From the NCBI GenBank assembly GCA_002011425.1, contig MTNJ01000036.1, positions 1 through 64,000 on the forward strand: 64,000 nucleotides of DNA, read 5' to 3'. Below, piece by piece: positions 26,432 to 34,796 of the stretch. Positions within the stretch are counted from its first letter, which is position 1; each line of letters starts with the position of its first letter. The translations under genes were made by a program, and so were the position numbers. This DNA comes from Candidatus Acetothermia bacterium JdFR-48 (lineage in GTDB: Bacteria > Bipolaricaulota > Bipolaricaulia > Bipolaricaulales > Bipolaricaulaceae). The notes under the pieces are model-generated. The model was not told the DNA's origin and made no database searches. It was given only the letters and a program-made list of their open reading frames with translations.

Positions 26432-26932
26432 TTAAGTAGGCTTCACGAAATACCAGAACACAAAACTGACCAATATCAATGACGCCAAAGTAATCGCGAT
26501 TGTCTGGAACGGGAACAAAACCTTCCCCCTTTTCTCTTTGATCTTTCCACTTATAAAAATGCCTGAATAAGCTACGAAACACCCGACCAATATCCCCAAC
26601 AATAACTTGTTCAATCCCAATAACCGGTTTTGCATATTTATCAAACCCGTGAAATAGAAAGGAAGGAGGGTAAGGACCAGGCCCAACATTATCAGGGTGA
26701 AATCGTGTAAGGGAAGCCTCCTATATCTCCTCTCAATTAACCTACCGAACCACAAAGCTGTTGAAACGATGAAAGCCCCGATCCATACACCTACTACCGT
26801 GTCATCGACTCCATAGAGTCTGGTCACAAGTAACCCGGTACCTACCGCCGCAGTACACAGGGGACAATGAGCATATACAGCCAGTTGTCCCACTCCGAGA
26901 AACGCTGTGATTAGAGTTAAAAAGATCCTCAT
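26432..26932 (-). CDS. Polytopic membrane protein with N-terminal HCPLC motif
   Basis: A 166-residue protein. A signal-like first helix (about 1-20) runs straight into HCPLCTAAVGTG (22-33), a CxxC pair likely on the outer face, followed by about four more membrane helices and a hydrophobic C-terminus. No enzyme family is certain. CxxC at a membrane surface suggests thiol-disulfide chemistry or metal/cluster handling, which is inference. Its promoter carries a copy of the Rrf2-type operator, linking it to the sulfur operon. It is cotranscribed with the helical protein downstream. Confidence 0.7.
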   Translation of the reverse strand: MRIFLTLITAFLGVGQLAVYAHCPLCTAAVGTGLLVTRLYGVDDTVVGVWIGAFIVSTALWFGRLIERRYRRLPLHDFTLIMLGLVLTLLPFYFTGLINMQNRLLGLNKLLLGILVGCFVAYSGIFISGKIKEKRGKVLFPFQTIAITLASLILVSFVFWYFVKPT

Positions 26933-27000
26933 TCCTCTCGTCTCCTTCTTCTGCTGGAAACGAACGCCAACGGCAGTTGGCCGCCAAATTTTCCTACAAT

Positions 27001-27049
27001 ATCTAGCTATTTAGTAGAGTATTATGCGGGCAGTTAAATCCCCGTGCAA
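27001..27049 (-). promoter_or_regulatory. Promoter and third Rrf2-type operator
   Basis: Minus-strand TTGCAC (27049-27044), 17 bases, CATAAT (27026-27021). Next to the -10 box, 27001-27019 (ATCTAGCTATTTAGTAGAG) matches the rrf2 palindrome at 13 of 19 positions, with one half-site nearly perfect. It is weaker than the two other copies but in the same relative position. Confidence 0.5.
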
Positions 27050-27059
27050 GGGAATCTCC

Positions 27060-27750
27060 CTTAAGGGTTGTCCAGCACCCGGCATGATAGCCTTCCCGGC
27101 AAGGACAAAATCAGGAGGTGACCGGAGATGGCCCCCCGGTTCAATGGCGGGATTCGGGGCTCAGCGGGGTCATTGAATGCTGAGGATGAGGGCTTCTCTC
27201 CATCGGGGTTCCGCCGGCGCGGCGTGGAAAAACTGGCCCGGGTTGCCCGGCTGCCCGAGGAACTGACCTGGGGCTTCCAGCTCAGCTACCAGACGACCTG
27301 CCCGGGGGAGTGGGCGGACCGGGATGGGAGCGCAGTTTCCCGGGCCGACACAGCGGGAAGCGAAACACCTTGTGAAAGCCATGGTCTGGGTCCGTCCGAG
27401 AACCCGGCTCCTTGCCCAGGTCATTGGGTCTGTGAGCGCCCATCAGGCGTGTCATCCGGTGGCTCCCATGTGCCGGTGCTGGAACTCGTTCTCGGGAGAA
27501 ATCGCGCGTGGCCAAGTGAGAACCGTTGTGGCAGACCAAAGAGGACCCGGTAACTCCCCGAGAACCGCAGACCGCTCGCTAAGAAGGTAATCGCATTTGC
27601 TCTGAGAAATTTCTTTTTCGACGCAATAACATTTTTCAATGGAGAACATCGGAGACTGGTCAGAAACGGGTCTTCTTTGGTAAGCTAAGTTTTTGCGAGA
27701 TGGCGGAGGGGTAACCTCTCGGACCACAAGCTTTGTGCGGAAGGGAGGCC
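27060..27750. other. Region without a recognisable gene
   Basis: About 690 bases separate the CxxC membrane protein from the epimerase. An open frame of 141 codons (27128-27553, plus) exists, but its product is rich in Cys, Trp, Pro and Gly, lacks a family match by eye and has competing frames on both strands; it is probably non-coding or an eroded gene. The A+T-rich stretch 27590-27690 may hold the promoter of the downstream operon, though I see no convincing -35/-10 pair. Confidence 0.4.
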
Positions 27751-27751
27751 C

Positions 27752-28891
27752 ATGCGAATTGAGAGGATCGAGGTCTTTCGGTTTGAGTTCCCGCTGGAAA
27801 AGGCCTTCACCATTGCCCTGGGGAGCATCACCCAGAAAGAGGTCGTGATCGTCAAAATTGAGGATGATCGTGGGAACATAGGGTGGGGCGAAGCTTCTCC
27901 CAGTCAGCGGATACTATCCTCCACCGTGGCGACCACTATCGCCGCGTTGGATGTCCTTTCCCCCGTGCTCCTCGGCGAGGATCCCCGACGGATAGGGTAC
28001 CTGGTGGAGAGGATGGACATGGTCCTTGAGGGGAATTCTGCTGCCAAGGCCGCTTTGGACATCGCCCTCCACGATCTTCTGGGGCAGATCTACGGCGAGC
28101 CCCTCTGGCGGTTTCTGGGCGGATACACTCCCGGGCCCGTCAGCACCGACTTCACCGTAGGAATTGATATGCCCGATACGATGGCGTCCGAAGCGAAGTC
28201 GTTGGTGGAGAGGGGGTTCCGAGAGATCAAGATCAAGGTGGGAGAGGATCCCGCGATGGATGTGGAGCGGGTGCGTCGCATTCGAGAAGTGGTGGGGGAC
28301 ACGGTCGTCCTCCGTATCGATGCCAACCAGGGTTGGACGCCCCAGGAAGCTGTCTGGGCTCTCCAACGTATGGTGGAGTATGGGATAGAGCTCGTGGAGC
28401 AGCCGGTGGCCGCGTGGAATATCGATGGGCTCGTTTGGGTACGCCGACGTTCACCCATCCCCGTGATGGCGGACGAGTCGGTCCACACCCCCCAGGACGC
28501 CCTGCGGGTCATCCAGGCCGGCGCCGTGGATTACGTCAACATCAAGCTCATGAAGGCCGGAGGTCTGCGGCGGGCGTGCGAGATCGCGGAGATTTGTCGG
28601 AATGCAGGGGTCCTTAACATGATTGGAGGGATGGTGGAGACGGACCTCGCGGCGACTGCGGCGGTACACCTCGCCTTGGCCGAGGGGAACATTCACTTCC
28701 GTGACCTGGACCTGGGCACCGAGCCTGAGGCCCAACTCATCGTGGAAGGCGGTTCCTATATAAAGGACGGGGATCGATATCTTGAAGACCCCGAGGCACC
28801 GGGACTGGGGATAAACGCCTTCGCTGAGGAGAGGCTTACCCCGGTCCAGATCTATACGTGCGGTAGACCCCGCCCTAACTCACATATATAA
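27752..28891 (+). CDS. L-Ala-D/L-Glu epimerase (enolase superfamily)
   Basis: A 379-residue enolase-superfamily enzyme of the muconate-lactonising subgroup. The catalytic set is complete: Lys160 and Lys162 (IKIKVG), metal ligands Asp190, Glu216 and Asp241, and Lys268 (KLMKAGG), nearly the numbering of the Bacillus Ala-Glu epimerase. The late DLDLGTEP segment resembles the DxD motif that binds the dipeptide amino group in those enzymes. It converts L-Ala-D-Glu from murein to L-Ala-L-Glu for ordinary peptidases. Neighbouring genes for peptide uptake, an NlpC/P60 peptidase and DAP decarboxylase support this assignment over other MLE-type activities. Confidence 0.85.
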   Translation: MRIERIEVFRFEFPLEKAFTIALGSITQKEVVIVKIEDDRGNIGWGEASPSQRILSSTVATTIAALDVLSPVLLGEDPRRIGYLVERMDMVLEGNSAAKAALDIALHDLLGQIYGEPLWRFLGGYTPGPVSTDFTVGIDMPDTMASEAKSLVERGFREIKIKVGEDPAMDVERVRRIREVVGDTVVLRIDANQGWTPQEAVWALQRMVEYGIELVEQPVAAWNIDGLVWVRRRSPIPVMADESVHTPQDALRVIQAGAVDYVNIKLMKAGGLRRACEIAEICRNAGVLNMIGGMVETDLAATAAVHLALAEGNIHFRDLDLGTEPEAQLIVEGGSYIKDGDRYLEDPEAPGLGINAFAEERLTPVQIYTCGRPRPNSHI

Positions 28892-28926
28892 TGGCGGATG
28901 TTAAAACCACCAGGAGGTGATGTGGG

Positions 28927-30498
28927 GTGTGGAGGCTTGTAATTGTTGCCCTGTTGGCCCTATGTCTTACAGGGTTTGGGAGGACTCCTCCGGACACATT
29001 GGTGATTGGAGCTAGGACAGGAATTATTGTGGACTTTGATCCCGCAAGGATTTACGAGGTATTTACAGCTTTTGTCGCCGAACAGTTCTACGACCAGCTG
29101 GTGGACTTCGAGAAGGGTAACTTCAAGAAGATCGAACCGGGACTTGCGGAGTCCTGGGAGGTATCTGAGGACGGGCTCACCTGGACCTTCTACATTCGCA
29201 AGGGCGTTAAATTCCACTCCGGCAACGAGCTTACTGCGGACGACGTGGTCTACTCCCTCCGTCGGTCTTTGGCCCTGAATTTCCATCCAATCTGGATCCT
29301 GGCCCAATATGTGCCTGATCCTGAAATGATCAAGAAGGTCGATGACTACACCGTTTCCATCACTACCACTGAACCCGTGGCAGAGCTCACTATCGCGTCA
29401 GTGCTGGCATTCCAGGGGATTTGTTCCATCGTCGATTCGAAGCTCGTCAAAGCGCATGCTACCCCCGATGATCCCTGGGCCAACGAGTGGCTCAAGGAGC
29501 ACGACGCTGGTTCCGGGCCTTTCAAACTCATGAAGTGGGTCCGGGAGGAGATCATCGTCTTAGAGCGGTTCGACAATTATTGGGAAGGCCCGGCAAAAGT
29601 GAAGAGGGTTATCATAAAGGACATCCCCGATCCCTCCGCCCAGAAGCTCGCCCTGGACAAGGGGGACATCGATATAGCATGGGACCTGTTGCCCGAACAG
29701 GTAGACATGTATCGGAATGTCGAGGGCTTCAAGGTCGTCGAGACTCCTGCGTGGGGGATCACGTATGTAGCCATGAACGCCGGGAAGCCCCCGTTCGACA
29801 ATGAGCTCGTACGTGATGCCATACGTTGGGCTATAGACTACGACGCCATCATTTACGGAATCATGAAGGGCGCGGCCATTCCCGGCCAGACCTTTATTCC
29901 CAAGGGAATGTTCGGGCACCTCCCCGAGACCCCATACTACAAGGACGTGGAGCGGGCAAAGGAACTTCTGGCTGCAGCTGGTTACCCAGAAGGTTTCGAG
30001 GTGGAACTCCTCACCACCGACCGACCTGATCGAGTCGCCATAGCCACCCAGATCCAAGCGGACCTCGCTGAGATCGGGGTCAAGGTAATGATTCGACAGA
30101 TGGTGGGTGCTCAGTTCTACGAACTGTACCGCGCCCAAAAGCACACCTTCTTGGTGGCCGGCTGGGGTGCTGACTACGCCGATCCGGATGCCCTGGCTAA
30201 GCCGTTTGCCCACTGCTGCACCACCGGGCCGGATGCTAAAGTGCGGCAGCTCGCGTGGCGGAACATGTACGTAGATTGTGACACCACCCTGCTTGTGGAA
30301 GAGGCCGCCAGGGAGTTGAACTCCGCGAAACGCGAGAAGATGTACTTCGAGATCCAGCGCCGTGTTTTGGACAAAGGCCCGTTCGCCATCCTTTACTACC
30401 CACTGCGCCAGGTCGTGATGCGGGACGTAGTGGCAGGCTTCAACTTGGCCCACATGGAGTATTTCACCGAGCTGTGGGAAGTTTATAAGACAGGATAA
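28927..30498 (+). CDS. Oligopeptide ABC transporter substrate-binding protein
   Basis: A 523-residue family-5 (DppA/OppA) solute-binding protein. A hydrophobic N-terminal signal (about 1-18, LVIVALLALCLTGFG) lacks the lipoprotein Cys at a clear site. The signature ESWEVSEDGLTWTFYIRKGVKFHSG is split over residues about 70-95, and WGADYADPDAL marks the C-terminal lobe. It collects peptides outside the membrane for the DppB/DppC permeases encoded next. GTG 28927 follows AGGAGG. Murein tripeptide or dipeptide is the likely cargo given the neighbours. A terminator follows the gene. Confidence 0.9.
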   Translation: MWRLVIVALLALCLTGFGRTPPDTLVIGARTGIIVDFDPARIYEVFTAFVAEQFYDQLVDFEKGNFKKIEPGLAESWEVSEDGLTWTFYIRKGVKFHSGNELTADDVVYSLRRSLALNFHPIWILAQYVPDPEMIKKVDDYTVSITTTEPVAELTIASVLAFQGICSIVDSKLVKAHATPDDPWANEWLKEHDAGSGPFKLMKWVREEIIVLERFDNYWEGPAKVKRVIIKDIPDPSAQKLALDKGDIDIAWDLLPEQVDMYRNVEGFKVVETPAWGITYVAMNAGKPPFDNELVRDAIRWAIDYDAIIYGIMKGAAIPGQTFIPKGMFGHLPETPYYKDVERAKELLAAAGYPEGFEVELLTTDRPDRVAIATQIQADLAEIGVKVMIRQMVGAQFYELYRAQKHTFLVAGWGADYADPDALAKPFAHCCTTGPDAKVRQLAWRNMYVDCDTTLLVEEAARELNSAKREKMYFEIQRRVLDKGPFAILYYPLRQVVMRDVVAGFNLAHMEYFTELWEVYKTG

Positions 30499-30512
30499 GG
30501 GGCATTAACGTG

Positions 30513-30545
30513 GGGGGCAGCTTGGGTCTGAGCTGCCCCCTTTTT
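30513..30545 (+). terminator. Terminator/attenuator between binding protein and permeases
   Basis: A perfect 10-bp stem GGGGGCAGCT-8-AGCTGCCCCC (30513-30540) followed by five T. It lies 8 bases before the permease start. Partial termination here would give the usual excess of binding protein over membrane subunits. Confidence 0.85.
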
Positions 30546-30552
30546 CTGAGAA

Positions 30553-31560
30553 ATGCTTTCTTACTTGATCAGGCGGCTGGCGTGGATGGTGGTGGTGGTT
30601 TGGGGGGTCGTCACCATAACCTTTTTTGTGGCCAGGGTAATCCCCGCAGACCCTGTGGCGGCCATTCTCGGCCCTCAGGCCCCCCAAGACGCCATCGAAC
30701 GGGAACGTGCCAGGTGGGGACTGGATAAACCCATTCATATCCAATATGTGCGCTATATCTCAGGGTTGCTGCGTGGGGATCTAGGAGTATCGCTACGCAC
30801 CCGGCGTCCGGTATCGGAGGACATAAAACAGTTCTTCCCCGCCACGGTGGAGTTAGGGGTGGCGGCGCTGATCATCGGAATCGTATTAGGAATCGGCGTG
30901 GGGGTGATATCCGCCGTCCGCAGTGGTAGCTTAATCGATCATACTTCCAGGGTCTTTGCGATCGTGGGGCTGTCCATGCCAGCCTTTTGGCTGGGGTTAC
31001 TCTTGCTGTTGATCTTTTATCATACCCTGGGCTGGCTTCCCGGCCCGGGGAGGCTTCCCTATTGGTATCCGCTCCCGCCTCGGGTAACCGGGTTGCTGTT
31101 CATCGATTCTATCATCGCCAAGGACTGGTTCGCCCTGAAAAGCTTCCTCCAACATCTGGTCCTCCCCGCCTTTACTCTGGGATGGCTTTCTACCGCCTCC
31201 ATTGCCCGCATCACCCGCTCGAGCATGTTAGAGGTCATGCATGAGGAGTATATCAAAACCGCGAGAATGAAAGGGTTGAGGGAGAGCTTGGTAATTTTAA
31301 AGCACGCGTTTAGAAATGCACTCCTTCCCATAGTGACGGTGATAGGCATCAGGATAGCTTACATGTTGGAGGGCGCAGTTCTCACTGAGACCGTGTTCGC
31401 CTGGCCTGGCCTGGGGCGATATGCCACTCAGTCCTTCCTCTCCATCGATTTCAACGCGGTGGTAGGAGTCGCGTTGTTCATGGCTTTATTGTATTCATTT
31501 TGTAATTTAGTCGTGGATCTCCTCTATGCCTACTTGAACCCCAAGATCCGATATGTATAG
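30553..31560 (+). CDS. Oligopeptide ABC transporter permease (DppB type)
   Basis: A 335-residue inner-membrane permease with about six helices: an N-terminal helix (LAWMVVVVWGVVTITFFVARV), then PADPVAAILG, a large periplasmic loop and the EAA-type cytoplasmic loop EYIKTARMKGLRESLVI near residues 230-250. It pairs with the DppC subunit encoded ten bases later to form the peptide channel. No ATP-binding subunit is encoded in this cluster, so DppD/DppF-like ATPases must be shared from elsewhere. Confidence 0.93.
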   Translation: MLSYLIRRLAWMVVVVWGVVTITFFVARVIPADPVAAILGPQAPQDAIERERARWGLDKPIHIQYVRYISGLLRGDLGVSLRTRRPVSEDIKQFFPATVELGVAALIIGIVLGIGVGVISAVRSGSLIDHTSRVFAIVGLSMPAFWLGLLLLLIFYHTLGWLPGPGRLPYWYPLPPRVTGLLFIDSIIAKDWFALKSFLQHLVLPAFTLGWLSTASIARITRSSMLEVMHEEYIKTARMKGLRESLVILKHAFRNALLPIVTVIGIRIAYMLEGAVLTETVFAWPGLGRYATQSFLSIDFNAVVGVALFMALLYSFCNLVVDLLYAYLNPKIRYV

Positions 31561-31569
31561 GGGACGAAG

Positions 31570-32412
31570 ATGAGAGGCTTGACCTGGCGAGACCTATGGC
31601 GCCAAATCGTGCGAAACCCCCTCTCGTTGACCGGACTCTCCATAATTGTTTTGCTGGTGCTTTTGGCCATCTTGGCGCCATATATCGCCCCACATGACCC
31701 CTTTGCCACCGATCCTCTCAACAAGTTGACGCCCCCCGGGAGAGAACACCTCTTAGGGAGCGACGGACTAGGACGTGATGTGCTGAGTCGAGTATTGTAC
31801 GGGACCAGGATCTCACTGTGGATCGCTGTGCTCATTGTCCTGACCGCCGGGGTCTTCGGCACGGCCGTGGGCATTGTGGCCGGATTCGCCGGTGGATTTG
31901 TGGACAACATCCTCATGCGGATCACCGATATTTTCATGGCTTTCCCACGGTTGATCCTCGCAATGGCCATCGCCGCAGCCCTGGGGCCGAGCTTGACCAA
32001 CGTGGTCATCGCCATAGCTTTTTCCGCCTGGACCGTATTTGCTCGTTTAGCTCGCTCGCGTGCTATCGCCATTAGGGAGGAGGACTTTGTCGAAGCCGCT
32101 CGGGCTGTAGGGGCGAGCAATCTGAGGATCCTCGTGGTCCATATCCTCCCCATGGCGCTGAGCCCGGTGATCATCCAGGCGACTCTGAGTATGGGGGGGA
32201 TCATTCTCACCGCCGCAGGCCTGGGGTTCTTGGGCTTCGGCGCCCAGCCACCGACTCCTGAATGGGGAGTTATGGTCTCCGAAGGCCGTACCTTCATGCC
32301 CCATGGGTGGTGGGTCTCCACCTTCCCCGGGCTGGCCATCATGATCACGGTCCTCGGGTTCAATCTCTTGGGGGACGGGATCCGCGATATCCTCGACCCC
32401 AGGATGCGCTAA
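31570..32412 (+). CDS. Oligopeptide ABC transporter permease (DppC type)
   Basis: A 280-residue permease with the N-terminal helix typical of OppC/DppC (LSIIVLLVLLAILAPYIAPHDP), the motif HLLGSDGLGRDVLSRVLYGTR split over about 57-78 and the EAA loop EDFVEAARAVGASNLRI. It forms the second half of the channel with the DppB protein. Its stop lies seven bases before the diaminopimelate decarboxylase start, tying peptide uptake to DAP use. Confidence 0.93.
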   Translation: MRGLTWRDLWRQIVRNPLSLTGLSIIVLLVLLAILAPYIAPHDPFATDPLNKLTPPGREHLLGSDGLGRDVLSRVLYGTRISLWIAVLIVLTAGVFGTAVGIVAGFAGGFVDNILMRITDIFMAFPRLILAMAIAAALGPSLTNVVIAIAFSAWTVFARLARSRAIAIREEDFVEAARAVGASNLRILVVHILPMALSPVIIQATLSMGGIILTAAGLGFLGFGAQPPTPEWGVMVSEGRTFMPHGWWVSTFPGLAIMITVLGFNLLGDGIRDILDPRMR

Positions 32413-32419
32413 GGACGCG

Positions 32420-33679
32420 GTGTCCACATACTGGCTCGCCGAAGTGGGTGGCGTTCTCCACGCTGACGGCATTCCCCTCCCCGAAGTGGCGAGGCGGTTC
32501 GGGACGCCTTGTTTCCTCTACAGCGCTGGACGGATCCTCACGAACGTGGAACGTTTCCGTAACGCCTTCTTCGGGCTTCCCTTTGAACTTCACTACGCTG
32601 TAAAGGCGAACCCTCTGGGAGCAATCCTGCGACTACTCGCCCGAGAAGGGCTCGGCGCGGAGGTGGTCTCGGGGGGAGAGCTCCGACGCGCCCTGTGGGC
32701 CGGGTTTCCGGCGGGGAGGATCCTCTTCACCGGGGTGGGGAAGACGCCACAAGAACATGAACTCGCGCTCCGGTGCGGTATCAAGGCAGTCGTGGTGGAG
32801 TCTCTGGGCGAACTTCACATGCTGGAAGACGTCGCCCATGAGCTGGGGACTGCAGCGCCTGTCGCCCTCCGGCTCAACCCTGCCCTCTCTCCAGAGACCC
32901 ATCCTCACCTCGCCACCGGGAGGGAGGGGAGCAAGTTCGGCCTTGACCTCGCCGCGACGCGCGCGGCCCTGGAGATGATCGCCCGCGCCGGGGACCTCCA
33001 CCTCGTGGGTCTCCACCTTCACCTCGGTTCCCAGATCTTCCAGGTGGAGCCATACCTCGCAGCCTGGGATTTCCTTCTCAAAGTTCACTCAGTGGCGGAG
33101 CAGTATGGCTTCGCCCCGGAGTTTCTGGACCTCGGCGGGGGATTCGGGATTTCCTCCGTAGGAGAGAGGATCTTTCCACTGGAAGAGCTCGCGGCGGCGC
33201 TCACGAAGAAGGTCCCGGCTGAGGTCACCCTCGTCCTCGAGCCCGGGCGAGCTTTAGTGGGAGATGCGGGACTTCTCCTCGCCCAGGTCCTCTGTACCAA
33301 GGAGGTCCACGGGAGGAGGTACGCTGTGGTGGACGCGGGGATGAACGTCCTCCTGCGGCCGGCCCTTTACGGGGCACACCACCGGATCGTCCCCGTCGTG
33401 CCGCGGTCGGGGCCCCACGAACCAATGGATGTGGTGGGCCCGGTCTGCGAGAACGCGGATGTCGTCGCCCGTGACTGCCCCCTCCCCCCGCTCGCTTCGG
33501 GGGACCTCATCGCAATCCTCGACGCGGGTGCCTACGGGTCATCAATGGCCTCCCAGTACAACTCACGCCCCCGTCCGGCCGAAGTCTTGATTCACGAGGG
33601 GGAAACCCACCTCATACGGGAGAGCGAACCGGTGGAGGACCTCTGGCGCGGCGAGGTCGTGCCCCCGTTCCTGGTATGA
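32420..33679 (+). CDS. lysA: Diaminopimelate decarboxylase
   Basis: A 419-residue PLP fold-III decarboxylase: the PLP lysine is Lys62 (HYAVKAN), HLHLGSQI contains the conserved His, EPGRALVGDAG the phosphate-binding Arg, and GPVCENAD the active-site Cys. It makes lysine from meso-diaminopimelate. A GTG start at 32420 follows AAGGA. Within a peptide-uptake and murein-peptidase cluster, it may mainly convert recycled DAP to lysine rather than serve the usual biosynthetic operon. The stop overlaps the NlpC/P60 start (ATGA). Confidence 0.93.
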   Translation: MSTYWLAEVGGVLHADGIPLPEVARRFGTPCFLYSAGRILTNVERFRNAFFGLPFELHYAVKANPLGAILRLLAREGLGAEVVSGGELRRALWAGFPAGRILFTGVGKTPQEHELALRCGIKAVVVESLGELHMLEDVAHELGTAAPVALRLNPALSPETHPHLATGREGSKFGLDLAATRAALEMIARAGDLHLVGLHLHLGSQIFQVEPYLAAWDFLLKVHSVAEQYGFAPEFLDLGGGFGISSVGERIFPLEELAAALTKKVPAEVTLVLEPGRALVGDAGLLLAQVLCTKEVHGRRYAVVDAGMNVLLRPALYGAHHRIVPVVPRSGPHEPMDVVGPVCENADVVARDCPLPPLASGDLIAILDAGAYGSSMASQYNSRPRPAEVLIHEGETHLIRESEPVEDLWRGEVVPPFLV

Positions 33680-34416
33680 TATATGTCCGCCCTCCAGTAG
33701 CCGACCTCAAGGCCGAGCCTGCCTCCAAGGCGGAACGGATATCCCAACTCCTCTGCTTCACCCCGTGTGAACCCCTGCGGGAGGTCGGAGGGTTCCTGCT
33801 CGTCCAGGGACCCGACGGGTATCAGGGTTGGATCCGCCGGAGTCATATCGTGGAGGGCGACCTTCCCGATCCGAACTTCAAGGTCTCCCAGCCTATCGCC
33901 CCCGTAATAGATCCGAGCACAAGGGAAGTCATCTCGCGCCTCCCCCTCGACGCCCGTTTCCGGGGTGAGGTCAACGACCGCGGCGTAGAAGTCCGTCTTC
34001 CCACGGGGGAACTCGGGATCGTGCCATTGGAGGCGGTGCGGCCCATCGCCTGGCGAGGCACCATCGAAGACCTCCTCGCAGTTGCCCTCTCCCTGCGTGG
34101 CGTCCCCTACCTCTGGGGGGGCACCACCCCGTTCGGCTTCGATTGCTCGGGGCTGGTACAGCGCTTGTTCCACTTCGTGTTCGATTTGTGGCTCCCCCGA
34201 GATTCCCGGGACCAAATGGAGGTTGGAGACCCTGTGGGCCTCGCGGAATTGAAGCCCGGCGATCTCCTCTTCTTCCCCGGCCACGTAGCACTATGGGTCG
34301 GGCGGGGAATGATCCTCCACGCCAGCGCTCGGGAGGGCACGGTGGTTTTGACCTCCTTCGACCAGCTGTACGAGAAACCCTGCGGTGGCCGAAGACTTTT
34401 GGCTCGATTGCCTTAA
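33676..34416 (+). CDS. NlpC/P60 murein-peptide endopeptidase (YkfC-like)
   Basis: A 246-residue protein with two SH3b-like domains (about 1-65 and 66-125) and a C-terminal NlpC/P60 domain (about 130-246). The catalytic triad is visible: Cys157 in FDCSGL, His203 in GHVALW and His215 in ILHAS. No signal peptide is present, so it acts in the cytoplasm on imported peptides, as YkfC of Bacillus does, cutting gamma-D-Glu-DAP bonds and leaving L-Ala-D-Glu for the epimerase and DAP for LysA. It is translationally coupled to lysA. Confidence 0.9.
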   Translation: MIYVRPPVADLKAEPASKAERISQLLCFTPCEPLREVGGFLLVQGPDGYQGWIRRSHIVEGDLPDPNFKVSQPIAPVIDPSTREVISRLPLDARFRGEVNDRGVEVRLPTGELGIVPLEAVRPIAWRGTIEDLLAVALSLRGVPYLWGGTTPFGFDCSGLVQRLFHFVFDLWLPRDSRDQMEVGDPVGLAELKPGDLLFFPGHVALWVGRGMILHASAREGTVVLTSFDQLYEKPCGGRRLLARLP

Positions 34417-34513
34417 TGGCGTCCTGATATTCACCTTGTCAGTTAAAATCTCAAGGATGGTGTCGTTGGACGATCTTGGCCTTTGTCTGAGACGGGGGTG
34501 AAGGGAGGTGGAG

Positions 34514-34735
34514 ATGATGCGGATTCCGCGATTCCTTTTCCGTGTGAAGAACCGGGAGATAGAACTCGAGGCCAAAGACCTCGTGGAGGCCCTCGGGATC
34601 GACGATATCGAGATCCGCCGCGACGACACCATCGCCGAGGCCTGGCTCGAGGATTACGAGACGGGACGCACCATCTATGGGTTCGAGGAGATCAAGGAAT
34701 ACCTGGAAAAACTCATCCGAGGAGGGGAAGGGTGA
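34514..34735 (+). CDS. Small acidic protein of unknown function
   Basis: A 73-residue protein, alternating strand and helix, with acidic character and the end IYGFEEIKEYLEKLIRGGEG. The final helix recalls the C-terminus of glutaredoxin-like folds but no Cys pair is present, so no function is assigned. A strong ribosome site (GGGAGG) precedes ATGATG at 34514. It stands alone between the murein locus and the convergent phosphate transporter, about 100 bases after the NlpC/P60 gene. Confidence 0.6.
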   Translation: MMRIPRFLFRVKNREIELEAKDLVEALGIDDIEIRRDDTIAEAWLEDYETGRTIYGFEEIKEYLEKLIRGGEG

Positions 34736-34796
34736 AACGGATGTCCCTGAGCGATTTGAAAAGGGCCAAATCGGCCACGCCACAAATCCGATCTCA

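Noticed and set aside
27128-27553. 141-codon open frame before the epimerase
   Set aside because: Amino-acid composition is atypical, competing frames exist on both strands, and no domain is visible.
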